A stretch of DNA of 32,221 bases from Candidatus Sulfotelmatobacter kueseliae (GTDB taxonomy: Bacteria; Acidobacteriota; Terriglobia; Terriglobales; Acidobacteriaceae), in assembly GCA_900290255.1 (NCBI GenBank), contig OMOD01000068.1, positions 1 through 32,221 on the forward strand, read 5' to 3'. Shown in pieces: positions 24,171 through 32,221 of the stretch (position 1 is its first letter; each line of letters begins with the position of its first letter). The notes beneath the pieces are model-generated. The model had not been told where the DNA came from, did no database searches, and saw only the letters and a program-made list of their open reading frames with translations. The translations under genes were made by a program, and so were the position numbers.

Positions 24171-24211
24171 ATGAACCAAAAATGAACCTGCGTAGGAGGG
24201 CTCAGGATTAT
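24171..24211 (+). promoter_or_regulatory. Direct-repeat operator copy 4 and predicted promoter
   Basis: ATGAAC-CAAAA-ATGAAC (24171-24187) has the 11-bp period and matches copy 1 almost base for base. GATTAT (24206-24211) follows after 18 bp. It points toward the TonB-type receptor gene at 24371 and would leave a leader of about 150 bases. Confidence 0.7.
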
Positions 24212-24370
24212 CGTGGCGTCGTGCGGCCACGTCGGCTACAAGCCAGACTAAAGCTCCAAGGGGGCCAATATGAAAAACGGTTTGCTGCGTGCGGTGCAGG
24301 GCTTTCGGAGTTAACGTGGCGCCACAAGATCGGAGCCACAAGCCACCTTTACGTGGAAGCGAGGCGCTTA

Positions 24371-27300
24371 ATGCATCGGTTTAACCGCATCTTTTTCTCT
24401 TTCTCGCTGGCTATTACTGTGTGCACTGCGATTCTCGCGTGGCCACAGACGTCGACCACATCGCTACGCGGAACCATACTGGATAAGACCGGAGCGACTC
24501 TTCCACAAGCCACGGTTACCCTCTCCAGCCCCGAGCAGGGGTTTTCCCGGACGACAAAAACCAGTCAGGCAGGAGGCTATGAATTCGTTCAAGTTCCTCC
24601 AGGCACCTATCAGCTAACGGTTCAGATGGCAGGCTTTAGAAAAGCAGAGCAGAGAAACGTGCAGTTGCTCGTTGGTACACCCGCGACGATCAACATAACG
24701 ATGGAGGTCGGTTCGATCAGCGAGACCGTAGAAGTAACCGGCAAAGCTCCGCTGGTGAATACGCAGGATGCCACTCTGGGACACGCGTTCGACGCCAACC
24801 AGATCGCAAGTCTTCCATTTGAAGGTCGCGACCCCACAGGAATCCTGAGTCTGCAGGCGGGCGTCGTGTTCACCGGCAATGGTACGCATATCAAATCTGG
24901 TTCCGATAGCCGTAGCGGTTCGGTCAATGGCGCTCGCAGCGACCAAACCAACGTGACCCTTGATGGCGTAGATAACAACGATCAGCTTCTCGGCACCGCG
25001 TTCCAGGGTGCCGTGCGTGCGCCACTAGATTCGCTGCAAGAATTCAAAGTAACGACCAGCAACTCTGATGCAGATAGCGGCCGCTCATCTGGTGGACAGG
25101 TATCGCTGGTGACAAAAAGCGGCACAAACCATATTCACGGCGGAGTGTACGAGTATTACCGTCCCACGTTCACCACGGCAAACGACTGGTTTAACAAAGC
25201 GGTCCAGCTCAATTCCGGGGAACCCAACACGCCCCCCTTCCTATTGCGTAACACCTTTGGAGCATTTCTGGGGGGGCCGATCAAGAAGGACCGACTATTT
25301 TATTTCTTGGCCTACGAAGGCCAGCGCAAGCGTGAAAACATACCGGTTACGCGAGTAGTGCCCAGCGCCAATCTTCGGAACGGGATCATGCAGTATCCGT
25401 GCGTCGGTAGCGCAGGATGCCCACCGAGCGGAATTCAGACCTTGACCGCGGCGGACTTGGCCAGCATGGATCCCAACTGCTCGGGCTTAGGAACTTGCCC
25501 TTTGGGACGGGGACCAAATCCTGCTGTGGAAGAAATCTTCCAGCAATACCCGCTGCCCAACACCGACACCGTGGGCGACGGACTTGACTTCCGCGGATTC
25601 TCCTTCTCTTCCCCTCTGCCCGCAAAACTGGATGCGTATGTCGCCAAAGTCGACTACAATCTAACTGCAGACGGGAACCACCGGATTTTCGTGCGCAGCA
25701 TCTTGAACAATGATAATCAGTCAGGTCGCACCAGTTCCAGTCCCACTGCCGCTGCCAGTCCCACCTCGATTACAGGCGATGGAGGAGAGCAGTTCCCCGG
25801 ACAGCCTCAGCAGAGCGTGCTCCGCGATAACAATAAAGGCCTCAGCGTAGGATATGCGGCGACTCTCAGCAACACTTTGATTAATAACTTTCACTTTGGC
25901 TTCGCAAGAGAGGGGTTAGATCAGGCAGGCCTACAAACTCGGGCCTATGTAGACTTCCGTGGACTGGATAACATCACCGCACAGACTCCCACGATTAACA
26001 CCAATGTTCCTGTATTCAACTGGGTTGACGACATCGCCAAGATCAAGGGCCGCCACACGCTGCAATTTGGCACAAACATACGCCGGGTGGACAATGAGCG
26101 CGTGTCCAATGCGCAGTCTTTTTTCTTTGCCCAAACAGATGTCTACTGGTTGCCAACCGCTTGCATCGCGAACTGTGGAACCAGTTTGGATCCCGCAGTT
26201 GTTGGTTTTCCGCCGGTGGAAAGTTCGTTCGGCGCCAGCTACGATTACGCTGTCGCTGCGCTTGCTGGTCTGGTCACGCAGGTCTTCTCGAATTATCAGC
26301 TGACGAAAAATCTGTCAGTGCTCCCCCAGGGGACGCTTTCACCTCGCCATTTTCGCGACTGGGAATACGAATGGTACGCGCAGGATGCATGGCGAGTTAA
26401 ACCCAATCTCACGCTCACCTATGGTCTGCGGTACAGCCTGCTGGAGCCACCCTACGAAACTACCGGAACCCAGGGGTCTCCGACGATAAGTCTCAACAGC
26501 TATTTCAAGAATCGCGCGGCTGCGATGTTGCAGGGCCAGGTCTATGATCCGGTAATTTCGTTTGGATTGTCGGGCCAAGCCAACGGAAAAGCACCGTACT
26601 GGGCTTGGGATTACAAAGATCTTGCGCCACGCCTTGCGCTCGCTTTCGCTCCAAGTGGCAATAGTGGATGGGGAAGGAAACTGTGGGGTGGAGCGGGACA
26701 AACCTCGATTCGCCTTGGATATGGAATTTATTACGATCACTTCGGTGAAGGCATTACCAATACATTCGATCGCAACGGTTCGTTCGGATTAACGACCGCC
26801 ATTAGCAATTCAGCTGGTGTTCAGACCGTGGACGGATCAGCTCGCTTCTCTGGTCTGTATACTCTTCCCACTACAAGCCAGTCGCCGACGTTCTCGTGCT
26901 CTGCGAATTGTCCGATTGTTGAACCGCCTCCCGAGGGTCCATTCCCGGTTACGCCGCCCTTAGGACCTTTCAATGGCGGGTTTGCTGCCTACTGGGGGCT
27001 AGACGATAAATTGAAAACGCCGTATTCACATGTTGTGGATTTTTCCATCACGCGGCAGTTGCCGAGAGGCCTTGTGTTTGAAGCTTCATATGTTGGCCGC
27101 TTTGCGCACCGTCTGCTGCAGGAGGAAGACCTTGCGCAACCGACGGACTTGGTCGATCCAAAGACGGGGATGGATTACTTCCAGGCTGTGCAAGCTTTAG
27201 CCAAGCAATACTACGCGGGGACTCCGATTCAGAACATCACCCCGCAAACCATCGGAGCCAAGGCTTATCAATACTGGCAGGATGTGTTTCCTGGAGCAGC

Positions 27301-28387
27301 AGGTCCCGCATCCACGCAATTGGGCGTCTACAATCCTGGAGTTCCTTGTCTCGGCACGGCTCCTGCTAATGTGACTGCAACCCAGGCGATGTACGACTTG
27401 TTCTGCTACAACAAAGGGATCGAAACCAGCGCGCTTGAGTTCGCCGATGTGCCTGGGCTGATCACAGGCGGTTGCTTTCCAGCTTGTGCGACCATCAACG
27501 GCAAACAGACGCAGGGCTATGTATTTTATTCTCCGCAGTTTTCGTCCTTGTATGCCTGGAGAAGTATCGGCAACAGCGCCTACAACGCCGGGCAGTTCAG
27601 TCTTCGGCGGCACTCGGGTGGCTTGGAGTTTGATATCAACTACACCTATTCCAAATCGATCGACGAAGGCTCGAATGCCGAGCGCATCAGTAGTTATGAA
27701 GGGTTTGGATTGGGCAGCCAGATCATCAACGCGTGGATTCCCAGTCAGAACCGCGCGGTGTCGGATTTTGACACGACGCATATCATTAACGCGAACTGGG
27801 TTTATGACTTGCCAATCGGCCATGGAAAGCAAATTGGCGGCGGCATGGGAACGGTGGCGAACGCCATTTTCGGAGGATGGAGCATCTCCGGTCTGTGGCG
27901 CTGGTCCACCGGATACCCATTCACGACCTTCAGCCCGAAATGGGCCACAAACTTCGAAAATAGTACTCCCGGTGTGCTGATCGGCCCTATGCCCGAAACC
28001 GGAAGCTTCATCGTGCCCGAGTTAAACGGGCGTTCGGGGCCGAATGTGTTTAAAGATCCCGGTATCACAGATCCTACCAATCCGAATGCTGCTATCAACG
28101 TTATCCGACAAGCATACCCAGGCGAAAAGGGCGATCGTAATATCTTCCGCGGTCCCGGCACGTTCAATATCGATACTGGGCTAAGCAAGATATGGCAAAT
28201 CACCGAAAATCAAAACCTAAAGCTGACCTGGGAAGTGTTCAACGTAACGAATACTCCCCGTTTCGATGTCGCGAGCATGTCGCTCGCCGGCAACACCGTT
28301 CTGTCTAGCGTTACTAGCTTCGGTAATTTCACATCGACACTTTCGAATTCCCGGGTCATGGAGTTTGCGCTCCGGTATACCTTCTAG
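24371..28387 (+). CDS. TonB-dependent-receptor-like outer-membrane protein (Oar type)
   Basis: This is a 1338-residue protein with ATG 24371 and GAGG six bases upstream; the frame stays open far upstream, but the signal peptide starts here (MHRFNRIFFSFSLAITVCTA). Residues about 28-115 form a carboxypeptidase-regulatory-like beta domain (LRGTILDKTGATLPQATVTL). A plug domain follows (about 125-250; GSVNGARSDQTNVTLDGVDN), then a long 22-strand-type barrel ending in the aromatic residue of MEFALRYTF. No TonB box is obvious. Proteins of this architecture are abundant in Acidobacteriota and are thought to import or bind large or scarce substrates at the outer membrane. Operator copy 4 precedes it. 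Two secreted amidohydrolase genes follow on the same strand with short gaps (62 and 57 bp), suggesting co-transcription and a shared substrate. Confidence 0.92.
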   Translation: MHRFNRIFFSFSLAITVCTAILAWPQTSTTSLRGTILDKTGATLPQATVTLSSPEQGFSRTTKTSQAGGYEFVQVPPGTYQLTVQMAGFRKAEQRNVQLLVGTPATINITMEVGSISETVEVTGKAPLVNTQDATLGHAFDANQIASLPFEGRDPTGILSLQAGVVFTGNGTHIKSGSDSRSGSVNGARSDQTNVTLDGVDNNDQLLGTAFQGAVRAPLDSLQEFKVTTSNSDADSGRSSGGQVSLVTKSGTNHIHGGVYEYYRPTFTTANDWFNKAVQLNSGEPNTPPFLLRNTFGAFLGGPIKKDRLFYFLAYEGQRKRENIPVTRVVPSANLRNGIMQYPCVGSAGCPPSGIQTLTAADLASMDPNCSGLGTCPLGRGPNPAVEEIFQQYPLPNTDTVGDGLDFRGFSFSSPLPAKLDAYVAKVDYNLTADGNHRIFVRSILNNDNQSGRTSSSPTAAASPTSITGDGGEQFPGQPQQSVLRDNNKGLSVGYAATLSNTLINNFHFGFAREGLDQAGLQTRAYVDFRGLDNITAQTPTINTNVPVFNWVDDIAKIKGRHTLQFGTNIRRVDNERVSNAQSFFFAQTDVYWLPTACIANCGTSLDPAVVGFPPVESSFGASYDYAVAALAGLVTQVFSNYQLTKNLSVLPQGTLSPRHFRDWEYEWYAQDAWRVKPNLTLTYGLRYSLLEPPYETTGTQGSPTISLNSYFKNRAAAMLQGQVYDPVISFGLSGQANGKAPYWAWDYKDLAPRLALAFAPSGNSGWGRKLWGGAGQTSIRLGYGIYYDHFGEGITNTFDRNGSFGLTTAISNSAGVQTVDGSARFSGLYTLPTTSQSPTFSCSANCPIVEPPPEGPFPVTPPLGPFNGGFAAYWGLDDKLKTPYSHVVDFSITRQLPRGLVFEASYVGRFAHRLLQEEDLAQPTDLVDPKTGMDYFQAVQALAKQYYAGTPIQNITPQTIGAKAYQYWQDVFPGAAGPASTQLGVYNPGVPCLGTAPANVTATQAMYDLFCYNKGIETSALEFADVPGLITGGCFPACATINGKQTQGYVFYSPQFSSLYAWRSIGNSAYNAGQFSLRRHSGGLEFDINYTYSKSIDEGSNAERISSYEGFGLGSQIINAWIPSQNRAVSDFDTTHIINANWVYDLPIGHGKQIGGGMGTVANAIFGGWSISGLWRWSTGYPFTTFSPKWATNFENSTPGVLIGPMPETGSFIVPELNGRSGPNVFKDPGITDPTNPNAAINVIRQAYPGEKGDRNIFRGPGTFNIDTGLSKIWQITENQNLKLTWEVFNVTNTPRFDVASMSLAGNTVLSSVTSFGNFTSTLSNSRVMEFALRYTF

Positions 28388-28449
28388 TCCGTTCAAGGGC
28401 GTATCTCAGCAGGGGTCCTTGCCGAAGTCGAAGGGACGGGTCAGCGGAA

Positions 28450-29811
28450 ATGAAACGAACCTTAGACTTGGTTGTCGGAATAGCAGCAATACGACTTCTG
28501 TTTGTATTCGCGGCAGCTATGGCAGGTGTCTCTGCGAGTGCACAATCGCTTGCATTCACAAACGTTCGCATTGTAGACGGCAACGGAAGAGCGCCCGTCG
28601 AACATGGCACGATCGTTATCGAGGGGCGGAAAATCGTAGCCGTCGGCCCGACCTCAAACATCTCCATCCCGCATGGAGCCCGCACCATCGACGAGGGCGG
28701 CAGGACAGCCCTGCCCGGATTAGCGGACATGCACGTTCATCTTACGGGTGGCTGGGATGGAGTTTCGGCGGATATGTTGGGCTATCACCGTTACATGAAC
28801 GCTCTTCTATATGCGGGCGTCACGACAGTCCTCGACACCGGAAACGTCGAATCGTATGTTCTCCAATTAAGGGCGGAAACTGCTGCGGGGCGGCTACTCG
28901 GGCCGCGCATCTACTGCGTCGGTCCGCTCGTAGATGGCCCTGATCCGTTCTGGCCGGAGCTTTCGCGCGCCATCGTATCGCAAGATCAGATCCCTGGAGT
29001 TGTCCAACAACTGGCTGCAGAAAAAGTCGACTTGATCAAGCTCTATGCCGGACTCTCGGATCTGGAGGTTCAAGCCATCTCCAATGAGGCGAAGAAGTAC
29101 AAATTGCGCACTATTCTCGACGCGCACAGCCGTAACGGATCCACCGACCTCATGCAAGAGGGAATCGCCGGTTATGCACATCTTCCCACCCATAAGCTGT
29201 CCGATGAGGCGATCGACACCGCGCGGGCGAACCATGTGTTCTTTATCAGCACACTTTCTGTCATTGAGGCCTTTTCGCGACGCCGATTTAAGGATTTGTC
29301 TTTTCTGGACCACTCGCTCATCGTGGACACAACGCCGTCCTTCGCGCTTAATGGGCTGCGTAAACTCGGAAATGAGGAAGTGAACAAGCACTCGCTTGCT
29401 GCGTTACTCGACGGTGAGAGCAATGTCAAGCGTCTGATGAACGCAGGTATCTTGATCGCGGCCGGGACCGATGCCCCCTACCCCGGCGACTTCCAGGGTG
29501 AGGGGATTCACCGGGAGCTTGAGCTGTTCGTCGAGTCCGGCTTGACCCCTTTGCAAGCAATTACGATTGCTACAAAGAATGCAGCCGCGATTGTGAATGC
29601 CGAGACGGAATGGGGGACTCTGGAACCTGGAAAAATTGCGGACATTCTCATTGTGGACGGGAAGCCCGATCAGAATATTAGCGATACCAGAAACATCGTT
29701 GCAGTCATAAAGGAAGGAACAGTTTTGGATCGCAATAAGCTGAAGCTCGATCCCGATACAGATCCTGGTTACCGGCCGGTTGGCGGCATGGATGCGCCGG
29801 GCACGGAGTAA
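28450..29811 (+). CDS. Secreted metal-dependent amidohydrolase 2
   Basis: This 453-residue protein has a signal peptide at about residues 1-32 (LLFVFAAAMAGVSASAQS). Metal ligands are all visible: H95 and H97 (LADMHVHLTG), lysine K197 (LIKLYAG), H226 (LDAHSRN), H244 (GYAHLPT) and D341 (AAGTDAPY). It is a paralogue of the amidohydrolase encoded before the receptor, with the same order of motifs. It starts 62 bp after the receptor gene, with only a weak SD (AGCGGA), and is probably read from the receptor transcript. The substrate is inferred to be an amide- or peptide-like compound handled with the receptor. Confidence 0.9.
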   Translation: MKRTLDLVVGIAAIRLLFVFAAAMAGVSASAQSLAFTNVRIVDGNGRAPVEHGTIVIEGRKIVAVGPTSNISIPHGARTIDEGGRTALPGLADMHVHLTGGWDGVSADMLGYHRYMNALLYAGVTTVLDTGNVESYVLQLRAETAAGRLLGPRIYCVGPLVDGPDPFWPELSRAIVSQDQIPGVVQQLAAEKVDLIKLYAGLSDLEVQAISNEAKKYKLRTILDAHSRNGSTDLMQEGIAGYAHLPTHKLSDEAIDTARANHVFFISTLSVIEAFSRRRFKDLSFLDHSLIVDTTPSFALNGLRKLGNEEVNKHSLAALLDGESNVKRLMNAGILIAAGTDAPYPGDFQGEGIHRELELFVESGLTPLQAITIATKNAAAIVNAETEWGTLEPGKIADILIVDGKPDQNISDTRNIVAVIKEGTVLDRNKLKLDPDTDPGYRPVGGMDAPGTE

Positions 29812-29868
29812 GTAGTTGCTGCGAAGTATGGGAGTGCATGATCGACTGTGCCTTCGAGGAGGGATCAG

Positions 29869-31668
29869 ATGAAGAAGAGCTTCACGCTGCTCGTTCTTCT
29901 TTCGCCCTTGGTCTGCTTGGTTGCCCAACAGACGCCTAGCACGAAACCGAGGTCCCTCGTTTTGACTCACGTCACGGTGATAGACACGACGGGCGGGCCC
30001 GCAAAGGTCGATATGACGGTCGTGATAACAGGTGATCGCATAGCCGAGATTGGCAAGAGTCGAGCGACACGGACTCCTAAGAATGCCGAAATAGTGAATG
30101 GAAATAGCAAATTTCTGATTCCCGGGCTCTGGGATATGCATGTTCACTGGTACGACAAGGATTACTTACCTCTATTCATCGCCAATGGCGTGACGGGCAC
30201 TCGGCAGATGTATGGCGTGCCCATGTTCCAGCAGTGGCGGAAGGAGATCGAAGCAGGACAACTGCTGGGTCCGCACATGCTGATTCCCAGTCCGATCGTG
30301 GATGGGCCGAAACCCGTTTGGCCCGGTTCGATCGCAGTGGCCAATGCATCCGAGGGTCGGCAAGCCGTGATTCAGGTCAAGCAGGGTGGGGCAGACTTCG
30401 TGAAAGTCTACTCACTTCTTTCTCGTGATGCCTACTTCGCCATAGCGGATGAATCCAAGAAGCAAGGCATACCCTTCGAGGGGCATGTTCCGGATTCGGT
30501 TACCCTCGAGGAGGCATCGAATGCTGGGCAGATGACCGTTGAGCACCTCACGGGCGTGCTTGCCGCCTGTTCGAGTCACGAAGCGGAGTTGCTCAAGTCA
30601 GCGCAAGAAACCGTAGCGGCAATTGACACGGGACAATTGCCAAGTGTTCGTTTCTGGGGACCAGAGTTTCGCGCGCGGCAGAAGCTGGCTCTGGAAACTT
30701 ATAGTCCGCAGAAAGCCGAAACCGTCTTTGGGGAACTGAAAAAGAACCACACTTGGCAATGCCCTACGCTCACCGTTTTACGCAGCATGGCATATTCTGA
30801 TGATCCCTCCTTCACCAACGATCCAAGGCTGAAATACATACCTCGCGACATCGTATCCAGTTGGAACCCGAAGGCAGATCCCTTCTTGAAGGACAAGACC
30901 GCCGAGGACTGGGCCCTGAGTAAGAAGGTTTTCAGTAAAGATCTCGATATCGTCGGTGCCATGGAGCGCGCAGGCGTCGAGATCCTAGCAGGCACAGATA
31001 CTCTAAATCCTTATTGCCTCCCCGGTTTTAGCCTACACGATGAATTGGGCTTACTGGTTCAGTCAGGGCTTACACCGATGCAGGCTTTGCAGGCCGCAAC
31101 ACGCAACCCGGCGCGTTTTCTCGGTCGAGAGAAGGATTTAGGTACAATTGCTACCGGCAAAATCGCCGATCTCGTTCTGCTCGATGCGAACCCACTGGAT
31201 GATATAGGCAATACGAGAAAAATCTCGGCGGTCGTCTTCGGCGGCAAGTTCTATTCAAGGACTTCACTGGACGAAATGCTGGCAAAGATCGAAACACTCG
31301 CCAGAAGACAGTCTATCGGCGAGGTTCTCTTGAAAACCATCCAAGAACAGAACGTGGAGGCCGCGATCAAGCAATACCACGATTTGAAGACAACTCAACC
31401 CACCGCATACGATTTTGGTGAGAGTGCGCTGAGCGATCTGGGCGAGCGATTAGAAGAAATGAAGAGATTCAAGGAAGCGCTTCGCATTTTCGAGTTGAAC
31501 AGCGAAGAAAACCCTTCCTCTTACACCTACGACAGCTTAGGCGAAGCTTGTATGACGGCTGGCGACAGGAACTGTGCCATGACGAGCTTTAAGAAGGCGT
31601 TAGAACTCAGCCCGAGCGATACAAATGCGACCGAAAGGCTAAAGAAATTAGATGCTGCGCCGGAGTAG
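29869..31668 (+). CDS. Secreted amidohydrolase 3 with C-terminal TPR-like extension
   Basis: This is a 599-residue protein with ATG 29869 and GAGGAGGG (29856-29863) upstream; a GTG at 29848 is in frame. A signal peptide spans about residues 1-20 (KKSFTLLVLLSPLVCLVAQQ). The catalytic barrel keeps H91 and H93 (LWDMHVHWY), K179 (FVKVYS), H206 (EGHVPDS), H226 (TVEHLTG) and D377 (LAGTDTLNPY). Unlike its two paralogues it has about 120 extra C-terminal residues with a TPR-like helix pair (DSLGEACMTAGDRNCAMTSF, then KKALELSPSD) that may bind a partner or shape the active-site entrance. It is the last gene of the receptor cluster, 57 bp after amidohydrolase 2. Confidence 0.9.
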   Translation: MKKSFTLLVLLSPLVCLVAQQTPSTKPRSLVLTHVTVIDTTGGPAKVDMTVVITGDRIAEIGKSRATRTPKNAEIVNGNSKFLIPGLWDMHVHWYDKDYLPLFIANGVTGTRQMYGVPMFQQWRKEIEAGQLLGPHMLIPSPIVDGPKPVWPGSIAVANASEGRQAVIQVKQGGADFVKVYSLLSRDAYFAIADESKKQGIPFEGHVPDSVTLEEASNAGQMTVEHLTGVLAACSSHEAELLKSAQETVAAIDTGQLPSVRFWGPEFRARQKLALETYSPQKAETVFGELKKNHTWQCPTLTVLRSMAYSDDPSFTNDPRLKYIPRDIVSSWNPKADPFLKDKTAEDWALSKKVFSKDLDIVGAMERAGVEILAGTDTLNPYCLPGFSLHDELGLLVQSGLTPMQALQAATRNPARFLGREKDLGTIATGKIADLVLLDANPLDDIGNTRKISAVVFGGKFYSRTSLDEMLAKIETLARRQSIGEVLLKTIQEQNVEAAIKQYHDLKTTQPTAYDFGESALSDLGERLEEMKRFKEALRIFELNSEENPSSYTYDSLGEACMTAGDRNCAMTSFKKALELSPSDTNATERLKKLDAAPE

Positions 31669-32073
31669 TGAGCGCGTTTTTCAGTTTTCTCCTACGATCC
31701 AGAACGGAGCGTGCCTATACAGCCGGACTTCGAGCAAAAAGGATACCTTTCTCCCTATTCCTCTCTGATCTCTGGACGAGACGTGAACACGATGACGCCC
31801 GCCGTCTAGGATTAGAGTTCGTTACAATGTCACCGTTGCGGCGGACAAGGACATGTATCCACTCTCCGACCTTGAATTTATGTGACGCCAACTCTGCCCG
31901 GCGCAAGCGCGGACGGGAAGGTACTCATCGATGATCCATGGCAGACAGAGACATCCACGTTCGCATCAGTCATTGCAGCCGTGATCGGTCGGGTAGAGGC
32001 TGCGCATGGTGGGTCCTCTGGGGCGACATAAAACCCGAGGAGAATCACGCAGAAAGTTTACAATCCCGCGAAT
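31669..32073. other. Degraded intergenic region with possible small-gene remnant
   Basis: No intact gene is evident. On the minus strand (31906-31715) the sequence MRRAELASHKFKVGEWIHVL and then VRRNGD resembles the start of a family of short HKFKVGQ-type proteins that I recall from soil bacteria. It then runs into unrelated residues, so it is probably a remnant. A plus-strand frame at 31668-31934 is Arg-rich and has no SD. Confidence 0.3.
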
Positions 32074-32207
32074 ATGAGAGTGCAAGTTGAGTGCTACTCT
32101 GGCGCAAAGCAGATGAGAGACCGATCCGCTTCAGAGTCGATGAGCATGAATGCGTAGTCGAGTGTGCCACGTCAGCGGAAATGGGACAGTTTGAGACCGG
32201 AAGTTAA
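32074..32207 (+). pseudogene. Frameshifted, truncated small conserved protein
   Basis: ATG 32074 opens a frame reading MRVQVECYSGAK and then goes out of register. The +1-shifted frame continues KADERPIRFRVDEHECVVE to about 32160. The combined reading matches a recurrent short protein family of soil bacteria that I recall (MRV-x-V-x-CYSG...ADERPVRF). One extra base around 32101-32106 explains the shift. After VVE the expected continuation is missing and unrelated sequence begins (ATSAEMGQFETGS, stop at 32205), so the 3' half has been lost or replaced. Confidence 0.45.
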
Positions 32208-32221
32208 GCTACACATCTGAG

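Noticed and set aside
1-32221. CRISPR arrays, rRNA genes, complete tRNA genes or complete insertion sequences
   Set aside because: I saw no regularly spaced repeats, no conserved rRNA segments, no foldable tRNA and no transposase gene in the window.

Overview
The window most resembles a soil Acidobacteriota chromosome. It is GC-rich and carries several hallmarks of that phylum: a very large carboxypeptidase-regulatory-domain TonB-type outer-membrane protein, a winged-helix/TPR transcriptional regulator, tandem secreted amidohydrolases, and short proteins that I recall as recurrent in Acidobacteriota (SANT/Myb-like, RGNPNWGRP-type, HNH with an N-terminal Cys cluster). The taxon is an inference, because no rRNA or tRNA gene is present.

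Layout. 1-3.8 kb: an accessory stretch with a degenerate fragment, a soluble zinc-binding anti-sigma-like protein, a SANT/Myb-type DNA-binding protein, two small unknown proteins and a sigma-70-like protein. 3.8-5.5 kb: a membrane PAS-GAF-PAS sensor with no output domain. 5.7-7.2 kb: a hipBA toxin-antitoxin pair behind two identical palindromic operators, probably translated from a leaderless mRNA. 7.3-10.9 kb: an island-like patch with a small basic protein, a tyrosine-recombinase C-terminal remnant, a Tat-exported aldo/keto reductase, an HNH nuclease and a full-length tyrosine recombinase.

10.9-31.7 kb looks like one metabolic locus. A fumarate-reductase-like flavoprotein with a stand-alone 2Fe-2S subunit (+) faces a seven-gene minus-strand operon: zinc-free medium-chain reductase, AMP-forming acid ligase, hotdog thioesterase, MFS transporter, DUF5829-like protein, cysteine-dioxygenase-like cupin and cysteine-synthase-family enzyme. 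Divergent from that operon is the winged-helix/TPR regulator. It is followed by a secreted amidohydrolase, the TonB-type receptor and two more secreted amidohydrolases.

The main new observation is a direct repeat, RTGAAC-N5-ATGAAC (11-bp period), found four times. It lies upstream of the flavoprotein gene, between the regulator and the operon, upstream of the first amidohydrolase and upstream of the receptor. At three sites the proximal half-site sits where a -35 box would be, 18-19 bp before a -10-like hexamer, which is the geometry of OmpR/PhoB-type activation. This suggests one regulon, run by the adjacent winged-helix regulator, for taking up and breaking down an unknown compound. The dioxygenase-like, ligase and thioesterase genes suggest a thiol or organosulfur carboxylate as one possibility. 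The dioxygenase-like protein appears to have lost an iron-ligand histidine and the flavoprotein its substrate histidines, so the chemistry is probably not standard.

The last 0.5 kb holds decayed remnants of small genes.
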